A stretch of 64,000 bases of DNA from AC-32 sp963772975 (GTDB lineage: Bacteria > Actinomycetota > Thermoleophilia > Gaiellales > Gaiellaceae). The translations under genes were made by a program, and so were the position numbers. Location of the stretch: NCBI GenBank assembly GCA_963772975.1, contig CAVYZH010000010.1, positions 620,001 through 684,000 on the forward strand, given 5' to 3'. The first letter of the stretch is position 1; the number at the start of each line of letters is the position of its first letter. Shown here piece after piece: positions 1 to 6,226 of this stretch. The notes beneath the pieces were generated by a model. It made no database searches and had not been told where the DNA came from. It was given only the letters and a program-made list of their open reading frames with translations.

Positions 1-80
1 GCCGATCAGGTTGCCTTACGCCGATCCGGCGCAGGCCGAGCTGCCCGCTACCTGGGCGGAGCACGTTCTACACTCGCTCG

Positions 81-269
81 ATGCCTCTCGACAGGGTCGG
101 GCTGATCCCGAGGTGCGCCGAGTGCGAGGCCGCGTGGCTACCGGCCGACGAGGAGCGCTGGCAAGCGCACCTCGGCTGCGACGAGCACCTCGACGAGCCG
201 GCCGAGCTCGTCTTCTACTGCCCGCACTGCGCCGAGCGGGAGTTCGGCGACGAGGGAACACGCTCTTAG
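81..269 (+). CDS. Small zinc-ribbon-like protein
   Basis: A 62-residue protein of unknown function. It has a CAEC pair near residue 13 and a CPHC pair near residue 49, the two CxxC knuckles expected of a small zinc ribbon. A Trp-rich stretch and an acidic middle lie between them. The ATG at 81 is chosen because it opens just before the first knuckle; no strong ribosome binding site is seen. It lies 97 bases before the SRPBCC start chosen here, on the same strand. Overlapping frames are longer but Arg/Ala-rich and unlike a folded protein. I do not recognise a named family. Confidence 0.5.
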   Translation: MPLDRVGLIPRCAECEAAWLPADEERWQAHLGCDEHLDEPAELVFYCPHCAEREFGDEGTRS

Positions 270-366
270 AAAACGCCTAACCAAAATGACTCTTCGCCTG
301 GGAGGAGCTCGAAGCAGATCAGGCGGCCGCAAGGAACGGATTTCCTACTCGAGTACGATCGCCCAG

Positions 367-819
367 ATGTTGGACATCACGGTATTCGAGGGCGCGTCGG
401 CGTCCCCAGAGCACGTGCTCGCTATTGCCATGGACCTCTCCGAGGAGCGCGTCAAGGTGTGGTCGAATTCAAAGCCGCGGTACTTCCAAGTGCATGCTCA
501 GGGAGCAGACTTCGCCGAGGTAACCGAGGGCTTCCGGCCGCCCTTTGGACGCGTCTGGGAACGGAGCCGCTACGAGTGGGAGCCTGGATCGATCCGCCAG
601 ACCGTGATCGACTCCAATGTGCTCGCGCCCGGAAGTACCTGGGAGCTCAAGATTTCGCCGAGTGGTGGGGGCAGCACCGTCGAGATGCGACTGAGGCGCG
701 AATTCCGACGCAGCGCCAAGGGCCGGATTGCCTCCGCGATCAACCATCTCGGGGGCAGACGCATGTGGGGCTGGTACCTGCGGAAAGCACTCGCCGAGGT
801 GGAGAACCGCTCGTCTTAG
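367..819 (+). CDS. SRPBCC-type (START-like) protein
   Basis: About 150 residues with the pattern of the SRPBCC/polyketide-cyclase fold: an opening beta strand (MLDITVFEG), a helix rich in hydrophobics around residues 12-22, alternating beta strands, and a long C-terminal amphipathic helix. Such proteins bind hydrophobic ligands in a central cavity; no ligand can be named here. The frame is open back to an ATG at 286, but the extra 27 residues are basic and low in complexity, so the ATG at 367, where the fold begins, is preferred. The family call rests on overall pattern only. Confidence 0.55.
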   Translation: MLDITVFEGASASPEHVLAIAMDLSEERVKVWSNSKPRYFQVHAQGADFAEVTEGFRPPFGRVWERSRYEWEPGSIRQTVIDSNVLAPGSTWELKISPSGGGSTVEMRLRREFRRSAKGRIASAINHLGGRRMWGWYLRKALAEVENRSS

Positions 820-1024
820 TCTGGAAGATCCCGCATGAGCGCACCCCACGCACTTCCGAATCTCGCCTCGCGTCGTTCGTATCGCCGAACGTGCGACCCA
901 GAGCGCTCGAGACTGCCTCAGCATCAGCAGCGCACCATAGGGACCCACATCGCATCTAGCTGAGCCTGCTCCTCGAGAACCGCGGCCGTGGCGAGAGTCT
1001 GTTCCGGCGAAAGTCTGTCGCCTG

Positions 1025-1522
1025 CTAGCCGGCGAGCTTGGAGTCGATCGCGTCGAGGCGCTGTCCGAGCTCGCTAAGCGCCTGGTTCGCCCTGTCCAGC
1101 TCGTTGACGATCCGCTGCTCGGTCTGCTTCTGATTCGCGAGATCGGCTTCGTGAGCCACCCCGGCGGCGCGCTGAACCAGAGTGCTCGTCACGCCTGCCG
1201 TGACGAACGAGATGAAGGCGATACCGAGCGCCATCACCAGACCTGCGATCACCCGGCCTGCGAGCGTTGTCGGCACGATGTCGCCGTAGCCCACGGTTGT
1301 CACCGTCTGCAGCGCCCACCAGATGCCCAGCCCAACCGATGGGAAGTTCTCATGGTCGACGACGCGAATGAGAATGCCTCCGACCAGCGCGAGGGCCACG
1401 AACGTCAGGGCCAGGCCGACCGTCACGGAGCGCGCGTTGAGGACCCGGCGGATCCGGCGCTCGACGAGGGGCGGCTTCTTCCCGGGTTGGATGAGGCTCT
1501 CGGGCATCCGTTCGGAGTTCAA
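1025..1522 (-). CDS. Two-helix potassium channel protein
   Basis: A 165-residue membrane protein of the ion_trans_2 type. A first membrane helix (about residues 34-54) is followed by a pore loop carrying the K+ selectivity signature TTVGYGD near residue 77 and a second membrane helix (about 87-110). The C-terminal 45 residues are charged with heptad-like spacing (NELDRANQALSELGQRLDAID), likely a coiled coil that tetramerises the channel in the cytoplasm. The first codon used here is TTG at 1522; an in-frame ATG at 1507 is an equal candidate. No regulatory domain is present. A second channel of different build lies at 57192-57872. Confidence 0.85.
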   Translation of the reverse strand: MNSERMPESLIQPGKKPPLVERRIRRVLNARSVTVGLALTFVALALVGGILIRVVDHENFPSVGLGIWWALQTVTTVGYGDIVPTTLAGRVIAGLVMALGIAFISFVTAGVTSTLVQRAAGVAHEADLANQKQTEQRIVNELDRANQALSELGQRLDAIDSKLAG

Positions 1523-1624
1523 GCTCCAGGCCGGCTCCCCTTGGCTTCATCCGCTGCGAACTCGAGCGCCTGCCGATCACCGCGCCTATGCCCAGGAGTC
1601 GAACAAGATCGCCGACGTTCGCCG

Positions 1625-1942
1625 TCAGACGAGCTTGCTCTTGCTGAACCGCGGCCGTGGCGTGAGTGAGTTTCGCGGAGGGCTGGCCCAGGGTTCGGGT
1701 GTTGCCGAGCCCGAAAACGTGGTGCCCCCCTTACCCCTCGAGGAATTGCACGATCTGCATAAGACCCGAAGGTTGTTGAGCGCATTCGTTCCGCCTCGAC
1801 TCAACGGAACGATGTGGTCGATCGTCAGGTCATCTCGACTGCCACACCACAGGCACCAGGGCTGCTGTCGGATCAGTCGGGCTCGGACCCGGAGGTAGGC
1901 CTCGGTATAGCCACGCTGCTGCCGGGTGCCGGCGCGAGGCAT
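1625..1942 (-). CDS. Small HNH endonuclease
   Basis: A 105-residue HNH nuclease. The core reads CLWCG, then DHIVPLSRGG, then NLRVLCRSCNSSRG: two CxxC zinc pairs, the Asp-His of the first catalytic strand, and the Asn/His-type beta-beta-alpha metal finger. The N-terminus is basic, the C-terminal 35 residues are Pro/Arg-rich and probably disordered. In phages such stand-alone HNH proteins sit beside packaging genes and nick DNA during terminase action. Here it is at the end of a minus-strand set with a prohead protease and a ribbon-helix-helix gene, which supports a phage-derived origin. Confidence 0.8.
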   Translation of the reverse strand: MPRAGTRQQRGYTEAYLRVRARLIRQQPWCLWCGSRDDLTIDHIVPLSRGGTNALNNLRVLCRSCNSSRGKGGTTFSGSATPEPWASPPRNSLTPRPRFSKSKLV

Positions 1943-2257
1943 GGGCTCAGGCTGCTTCCCAGTGTCCGTCGACGAGCGGCGCTTGGCCCCCAGGCTCGGG
2001 CAAGCCCGATTCCAGCGCCATCACTCCCACTCGCCGAGCATCGGAGCTACCTTGAAGTCCTGCGGCCAAGGCTAGGTGGTTGCGTCTCTGGACCCCGGAC
2101 GACAGCCGCCGCGTGTGCAGTGCCCCCTCTCCCCGGCACACAGCCTTGGTCGCCCCCGTGCTCGGCCGAGAATAGGCCGACTGGCCTATGGACAACCATC
2201 CGCAAGTGAAGAAGGCTTCCCTCTGCATGGCTCCGATGGGGCGGGAGCCGTGTGAGC

Positions 2258-2333
2258 GTGGAGCCGGGACGCATCCGGGAGAGTTGATCTGGGGAGAGGT
2301 TGAGTCTCCCAGAGGGGATGCACCCGGCTCCAC
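2258..2333. other. Long nested hairpin, possible structured RNA
   Basis: The only notable content of the 437-base gene-free stretch from 1943 to 2379. Bases 2258-2268 and 2323-2333 form a perfect 11-bp stem; after a small asymmetric bulge, 2271-2276 pairs with 2316-2321 (6 bp). The inner part can fold in two ways: 2277-2282 with 2305-2310, or the CTGGGGAGA near 2289 with TCTCCCAG at 2305-2312. One arm (GGAGCCGGG) is repeated directly at 2342-2350. No T-run follows on either strand, so it is not a plain intrinsic terminator. Function unknown. Confidence 0.5.
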
Positions 2334-2379
2334 TCCAAACCGGAGCCGGGCAAGGCGATGGGTGACCTTGTAGGGCCAC

Positions 2380-2541
2380 CTAGCGCTCGATCTCGATAGC
2401 GCCGAGGAACTGCTCGACAGGAATCAGGAGCGCGAAGTAGACCGGGTGCTGCCTGACGACCGGATCAGACAATCGGTAGTAGGCGCCACGTTCGACCATT
2501 CGACTGACCGGCCCAGGCCGGAATGGCTCGAGCGCAATCAC
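2380..2541 (-). CDS. Small protein after the prohead protease (or its C-terminus)
   Basis: A 53-residue reading frame that looks coding (VIALEPFRPGPV, then RLSDPVVRQHP, then LLIPVEQFLG). It starts here at a GTG, but the same frame is open and sensible for about 15 more residues upstream (PKPTIRDLVADD), where it meets the stop of the protease gene. Removing one base near 2582 would fuse it to the protease, making a protease of about 320 residues. A C-terminal segment with a DP-V-R-HP pattern is plausible for a phage structural accessory. It is therefore either a separate small gene or the true tail of the protease. Confidence 0.4.
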   Translation of the reverse strand: MIALEPFRPGPVSRMVERGAYYRLSDPVVRQHPVYFALLIPVEQFLGAIEIER

Positions 2542-2578
2542 CCTCGCATCGTCCGCTACGAGATCCCTGATCGTCGGC

Positions 2579-3343
2579 TTAGGCCTTGGCAAACGTCTGG
2601 CCGCGGCGCTCCCCTCTTTGCAGCTGCCAGGTCGGCAGGCTGTCGCGGCGCAACAGCCAGGTCGGTTCGGAGTCGAGCTCCTCGGCAGGCAGCGACCGCG
2701 CTGGCAGACTCTCTCCCGCGCGGTCTCCGACCAGCGCCGTCGTCCCTTCGTAGGCAGCAAATGGCGTCGGGCCGATGTCCCTCAGCATGATCTCCTGCCT
2801 CGTCACCTCGGGAATGCCGTCCGGGTTATGCGCCGACCGGCCCGGTCGGGACTCGACCTTGGACTTGATCGCCGTGCCACGGAAACTCGCTCCGTAGACG
2901 CCGGCGCGCAGGCCGTCGAGTAATAGCCCTGGCACACTGCGAAAGAGGTTCACCCGGGCGATTGCGCCGTTCGCTTCCTCGCGAATCGCCTCGATCTTGC
3001 CCAGCACCGTCTCACCGAGGCTCGGATCCTTGCCGTGCGAGAGGATCGCCCGGATGCCGCCGAAGCGCTCGAGTAGCGACTTGCGAAAAGCTCCGCGACT
3101 GATGCGCTCGAGGTAGCGCCCCTGGGCGTCGGAAATCTCTTGCCAGCGGTTGAAGATCGCGAACCGCATCTCCAGCACCGACGGCGCCTCGCCCCCCGCA
3201 CGCTCGATCAGCTCCAGCGACGAAGGAAGCGCGCGGTAGATGTCGATCTTCGGCTTGCTCCGAGGCCGCCGTCCTTGGCGAAGGTCTGCGAGCCGCCAAT
3301 AGGGAGGCTCATCTCGGCGGAGCTGCCAGTAGGGCGAGCTCAT
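2579..3343 (-). CDS. HK97-family prohead protease
   Basis: About 254 residues. The central part matches the HK97 (U35) prohead protease pattern: a strand region (EMRFAIFNRWQEI), a GAFRKSL segment, the SHGKDP histidine motif near residue 110, a GVYGASFRG block that should carry the nucleophilic Ser, and a closing TRQEIMLRDIGPTPFAAYEGT. In phages this enzyme cleaves scaffold and capsid during head maturation. Oddly, both ends carry paired P-[YT]-W-x-L-x-R motifs (two at the N-terminus, two at the C-terminus). The ATG at 3343 overlaps the stop of the upstream ribbon-helix-helix gene (ATGA) and has a GGTGG site upstream. No capsid gene is adjacent, which is unusual. Confidence 0.8.
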   Translation of the reverse strand: MSSPYWQLRRDEPPYWRLADLRQGRRPRSKPKIDIYRALPSSLELIERAGGEAPSVLEMRFAIFNRWQEISDAQGRYLERISRGAFRKSLLERFGGIRAILSHGKDPSLGETVLGKIEAIREEANGAIARVNLFRSVPGLLLDGLRAGVYGASFRGTAIKSKVESRPGRSAHNPDGIPEVTRQEIMLRDIGPTPFAAYEGTTALVGDRAGESLPARSLPAEELDSEPTWLLRRDSLPTWQLQRGERRGQTFAKA

Positions 3344-3579
3344 TCTGCGTCCACCCGGCGAGCGGCCGCGGGAACCGCCGCAGCGCCCCCGCGGCCGCCG
3401 GGACCCGTCATGGCATGTACGGGGCTTTCGGCAGACCGTTCGTGCGCGCCTACGTGCTCGCGGCACGCGCGCCTGATCTCAGCACTTAGCGTGCGATCTC
3501 CCCGGCGCGCAAGTTCTGTCAGTTGCTCCGCAGTAGAGCGTTCGCAACGAAAAGCCACCAATCTCGTTAGGTCCTTCAT
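3340..3579 (-). CDS. Ribbon-helix-helix regulator-like protein
   Basis: About 79 residues. Residues 1-45 (LTRLVAFRCERSTAEQLTELARRGDRTLSAEIRRACREHV) fit a ribbon-helix-helix DNA-binding fold: one beta strand, a helix, and a second helix starting at the typical T-L-S-A-E-I-R-R. The rest is Ala/Gly/Pro-rich. Its 3' end overlaps the prohead protease start by four bases, so the two are probably translationally coupled. It is the first gene of the minus-strand half of the phage-like element and faces the plus-strand operon at 3791 across a shared intergenic region, the usual place for a regulator of both. ATG at 3579 is used; a TTG at 3585 is possible. Confidence 0.6.
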   Translation of the reverse strand: MKDLTRLVAFRCERSTAEQLTELARRGDRTLSAEIRRACREHVGAHERSAESPVHAMTGPGGRGGAAAVPAAARRVDAE

Positions 3580-3589
3580 ACGCAATGAC

Positions 3590-3615
3590 GTTATACGTTG
3601 TTGCAGACGTTGCAG
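3590..3615 (-). promoter_or_regulatory. Promoter and possible operator of the ribbon-helix-helix gene
   Basis: On the minus strand a TATAAC -10-like hexamer (3595-3590) lies 11 bases before the ATG at 3579, so the transcript would be nearly leaderless. Just upstream are two copies of CTGCAA (3615-3610 and 3606-3601), repeating every 9 bases. Tandem short repeats at about this period are typical of ribbon-helix-helix operators, so autoregulation is likely. This is pattern-based inference. Confidence 0.4.
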
Positions 3616-3790
3616 GCATGTCGGCCGCGCGAGCGTCTAACCTGAGGCCGAGTCATTTCCCGGCTCGTCTCTGAAAACTGCGCCGCTGACGGCCCCCTCG
3701 CGGGCCGTTTGCGGTTGAGGGTTCGTCATCCGTCGCGAGTACCTTGGTGGGCATGACGGGCTCGCAGTCCGCAGAGACGAAGGCCGGGAC

Positions 3791-4237
3791 GTGGCGCTTG
3801 TAGTCGGCACCCGGATTCGCTTCGGCAATCGCTGGGCGCGCATCTCGATGGTCGTTGGCGATCTCGTTTACGCCGTGCTCGAGGGTGAAGCCACCGTTGT
3901 CGCGATACCTCTCGAAGCCTGCACACCAGCAGGCGTCCAAGCCGTGGCTGGAAGGGTGGGGACGGCTCAGCAGCAAAGAGCCTGGAAAGAGGCCACTTTC
4001 CGCATTAAGCGGAAGCGCTCGGCGCAGCCAATGCGCCCCGTGTCGCGCGGACCGCGGCGGCGCGAGCGGCGCCCCGGCGGCACTCCACGCCGTACTGGCG
4101 CTGCGCAACGCGACGGCCCCTTAGCGCAGGACGACGAGCCACTACCTAGACCGGTAACACAGCTCCGCGGGTTCTGGGCCGCGAGCGTGCGCATGGTCCA
4201 GCACCTCGAGCGGCGACGTCGGAAGGCCGCGGCGTGA
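3791..4237 (+). CDS. Hypothetical protein of the phage-like element
   Basis: 148 residues, GTG start. The first 50 residues are hydrophobic/acidic with beta-rich composition (RIRFGNRWARISMVVGDLVYAV); the rest is strongly basic and Pro/Arg-rich, ending in a basic helix (MVQHLERRRRKAAA). It is the first of three plus-strand genes joined by GTGA overlaps (4234-4237 and 4533-4536), so they are probably one translationally coupled operon. It stands divergent from the regulator gene at 3579. No family was recognised; a nucleic-acid-binding role is possible from charge alone. Confidence 0.5.
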   Translation: MALVVGTRIRFGNRWARISMVVGDLVYAVLEGEATVVAIPLEACTPAGVQAVAGRVGTAQQQRAWKEATFRIKRKRSAQPMRPVSRGPRRRERRPGGTPRRTGAAQRDGPLAQDDEPLPRPVTQLRGFWAASVRMVQHLERRRRKAAA

Positions 4238-4536
4238 CTGTCACAGTTGTTGCGCGCTGCTGCGAAGGCTGCGGTGGATCGCTCGAGGGTCGCCGTCCGC
4301 AGGCGACCACCTGCTCGGCGGCGTGCCGCCAGCGCGTCTCGCGCTTGCGCCGGAACTGTGACAGCGCTTCGCCAGCCCGGAGCGCCAACCGCGTGCTGCT
4401 CGATGCGGCCTCGCGCTCATGGCTGCGGGCCGAGGTCGACCGCTGCCGTCGCGAACAGCTGGAGGCGGGCGACCCGATCCAGGCCGCTGCTGACCGAGCT
4501 CTGTTCGCCAACGACCCTGGCCGGGTGCTGCGGTGA
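4234..4536 (+). CDS. Small zinc-finger protein of the phage-like element
   Basis: 100 residues. The N-terminal 40 residues hold CCEGCGG and TCSAACRQRVSRLRR: two Cys pairs followed by a basic helix, the layout of a short zinc-binding DNA-contact module found in small phage and mobile-element proteins. The C-terminal half is helical and charged. The GTG start overlaps the stop of the upstream gene by four bases, and its own stop overlaps the next start in the same way. Probably a DNA-binding accessory (excisionase-like or regulatory), but that role is inferred. Confidence 0.65.
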   Translation: MTVTVVARCCEGCGGSLEGRRPQATTCSAACRQRVSRLRRNCDSASPARSANRVLLDAASRSWLRAEVDRCRREQLEAGDPIQAAADRALFANDPGRVLR

Positions 4537-4775
4537 CGCCGCACGCCCGCGACCTGCCTGCGCACGTCCGCGTCGAGGTCCAGAGAATCCTCGACCGGGA
4601 GGCGCGGCGACTGCTACTGGCGCGGGTGGATGGTGAGCTTGTCGGGCCGGTGCCCGGGAGCGACGTCGACGCGCTCGACCACGGCGCGGATCAGGTCGCG
4701 GCGCCCCTCGAAGGAGATCTCGTCCCAGTCGCGGTTCGCGTCGAGCAGGATCGCCGGACGAGAGGCGGCGCGTAG
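4533..4775 (+). CDS. Coupled third ORF, antisense to the recombinase 3' end
   Basis: 80 codons, GTG start overlapping the previous stop (GTGA). Only the first 27 residues (AHVRVEVQRILDREARRLLLA) look like a natural helix; from about base 4614 the frame runs antisense to the end of the serine recombinase and becomes Gly/Asp/Val-rich shadow sequence. So either a short protein ended naturally before the recombinase arrived, or the junction at about 4614 truncates an older gene. Low certainty as a functional protein. Confidence 0.3.
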   Translation: MTPHARDLPAHVRVEVQRILDREARRLLLARVDGELVGPVPGSDVDALDHGADQVAAPLEGDLVPVAVRVEQDRRTRGGA

Positions 4776-5969
4776 ATGATCTACCCGCTCCTGTGCCGCG
4801 TCCTGGCGCTCCCGCAGTGCGCGCATCTTCTCCCGTACCGCAGTGATGTCATCGAAGCCGGAGAACGCCTCGACGGTCGCGGCGATCTCGGCGCTGACCT
4901 TCTCCAGTTCTCGCTCGGCCGTATCCAGCCCGTCCTCGAGCGAGGCGGTGCCCCGCAACCCCTCCAGGCGCCCGCGCACGTACTCGGAGATCTCCGCCTC
5001 GGCCTTCTCTGCACTGATCGCGGCACGCTGCTGGCAGTCGCTCAGACTCGGGCACTTGTAGAGGGCGTAGGTGCCCTTCGATGTGCCGACCTGCATCGCC
5101 GAGCCGCAGCTGGCGCAGCGCATGACCCCGAGCCGGGCCAGCAGGCGCTCCGACTTGGAGCGGCGCCCGCGCGGGACCCGGACCTTCTGGAGCCGTCGGA
5201 ACTGCTCCGCGGTGATCACAGGCGCGAAGGCGTGCGCGTTGACGTGCGGCCCGAAGCGCAACTCCCCGAGCAGCAGCGTCGAGCGGAAGGCGCTCTGGAG
5301 CCCGCCGTAACTGACCGTGACCCCGCGCTTGCGCAGGTGCGTGCAGGCTTCGGCGATGGTCGCGCCAGCGATGCGCTTCCCGATCGCCTCGCGCAGGACC
5401 CTCACGGGCTTCGGGTTGTGCTCAATCGTGCCGTCCTCCGCCTTGCGCAAGTAGAACGGGAGCGGGAACGGAGCGCGGCCCTGCTCGACTGCACGCCCCT
5501 TTGCTCTCTCGGTGCGTTCGCCCGCCGTCCGGCGATAGTACTGTGCAAAGGCGCCGAACATGAGGCCGTTGAGCTCCATGCTGGCCGTCTCAGTGCCGAC
5601 CGCGCCCACGTCCAGCGCGTGCAGCTTCCCGCCGGCGCGCTCGACGCGCTCCATGACCTCCAGCTGGACGGGGAGCGAGCGGAACAAGCGGTCGAAGAAG
5701 GCGACCATCACCACGTCCGCCTCGTCGCTCTCGACCATCTCCACGGCGCGCCGCAGTCCCGGTCTACGCTCGAGATCCGCGCCACCCGAGACGTTCGGCT
5801 CGGCGAAGGCATCGACCAGTGCGAACCCCTGGCGCTCGCACTCCCGCTCGATCGCCTCGCGCTGATCCACGACCGACCCCGACCGGTCGCCGACCGACGA
5901 GACGCGCGAGAGCCCGACAGCGCGCACCGCCGGGGCCTGAACCTCTGTGAGTGTCGCGCTGGCGCTCAT
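4614..5969 (-). CDS. Large serine recombinase (integrase)
   Basis: 451 residues in the order of a large serine recombinase. Resolvase-like catalytic domain (about 17-160) with the SRVS motif, whose last Ser (residue 24) is the likely nucleophile, and the downstream FFDRLFR arginine motif. Recombinase domain (about 170-265), then a zinc ribbon (CASCGSAM and YKCPSLSDC, about 283-315), then a long coiled coil (about 320-400) that controls integration versus excision. It would cut and exchange DNA between attP and attB through a Ser-linked intermediate. Start ATG follows a GGGAG site. It anchors the phage-like element of 1.6-6.0 kb. Confidence 0.92.
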   Translation of the reverse strand: MSASATLTEVQAPAVRAVGLSRVSSVGDRSGSVVDQREAIERECERQGFALVDAFAEPNVSGGADLERRPGLRRAVEMVESDEADVVMVAFFDRLFRSLPVQLEVMERVERAGGKLHALDVGAVGTETASMELNGLMFGAFAQYYRRTAGERTERAKGRAVEQGRAPFPLPFYLRKAEDGTIEHNPKPVRVLREAIGKRIAGATIAEACTHLRKRGVTVSYGGLQSAFRSTLLLGELRFGPHVNAHAFAPVITAEQFRRLQKVRVPRGRRSKSERLLARLGVMRCASCGSAMQVGTSKGTYALYKCPSLSDCQQRAAISAEKAEAEISEYVRGRLEGLRGTASLEDGLDTAERELEKVSAEIAATVEAFSGFDDITAVREKMRALRERQDAAQERVDHLRAASRPAILLDANRDWDEISFEGRRDLIRAVVERVDVAPGHRPDKLTIHPRQ

Positions 5970-6226
5970 CTTCTCGCTCCCTTCGCTTCGCTCTGTGGTA
6001 CGCCTTTTATATCATGGTCTTCTCTCGGTTGGTTGCGCCCACCGATACCGGCGCCTTCGCCGAGCCCTCCGGCCCGCGCGCCTTCCGGCGCGCTTTCGTG
6101 ACCGAAACGTCTAGAAGTGCGCGCCGCGGAAGCCGCTGACCTTGACTTCAAACCTGCAGCCTCGGAGGATTGGCGCCCAGAGCGGAACCGATATCGGGCC
6201 GCGACAAGTTCGGAGGGGAGTGCGTG
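5970..6226 (-). promoter_or_regulatory. Recombinase promoter region, candidate attachment region
   Basis: This 257-base stretch separates the recombinase from the plus-strand metalloprotease. On the minus strand a TATAAA -10 hexamer lies at 6011-6006 in a locally AT-rich patch, giving a leader of about 30 bases with a GGGAG ribosome site before the ATG at 5969. Attachment sites of serine integrases usually lie next to the 5' end of the gene, so the element boundary may be in this region; no duplicated core could be identified by eye. Confidence 0.4.

Noticed and set aside
4776..6101. Long plus-strand frame opposite the serine recombinase
   Set aside because: His/Arg/Ala/Asp-rich composition without domains; it is the antisense shadow of the recombinase, which has full catalytic motifs.
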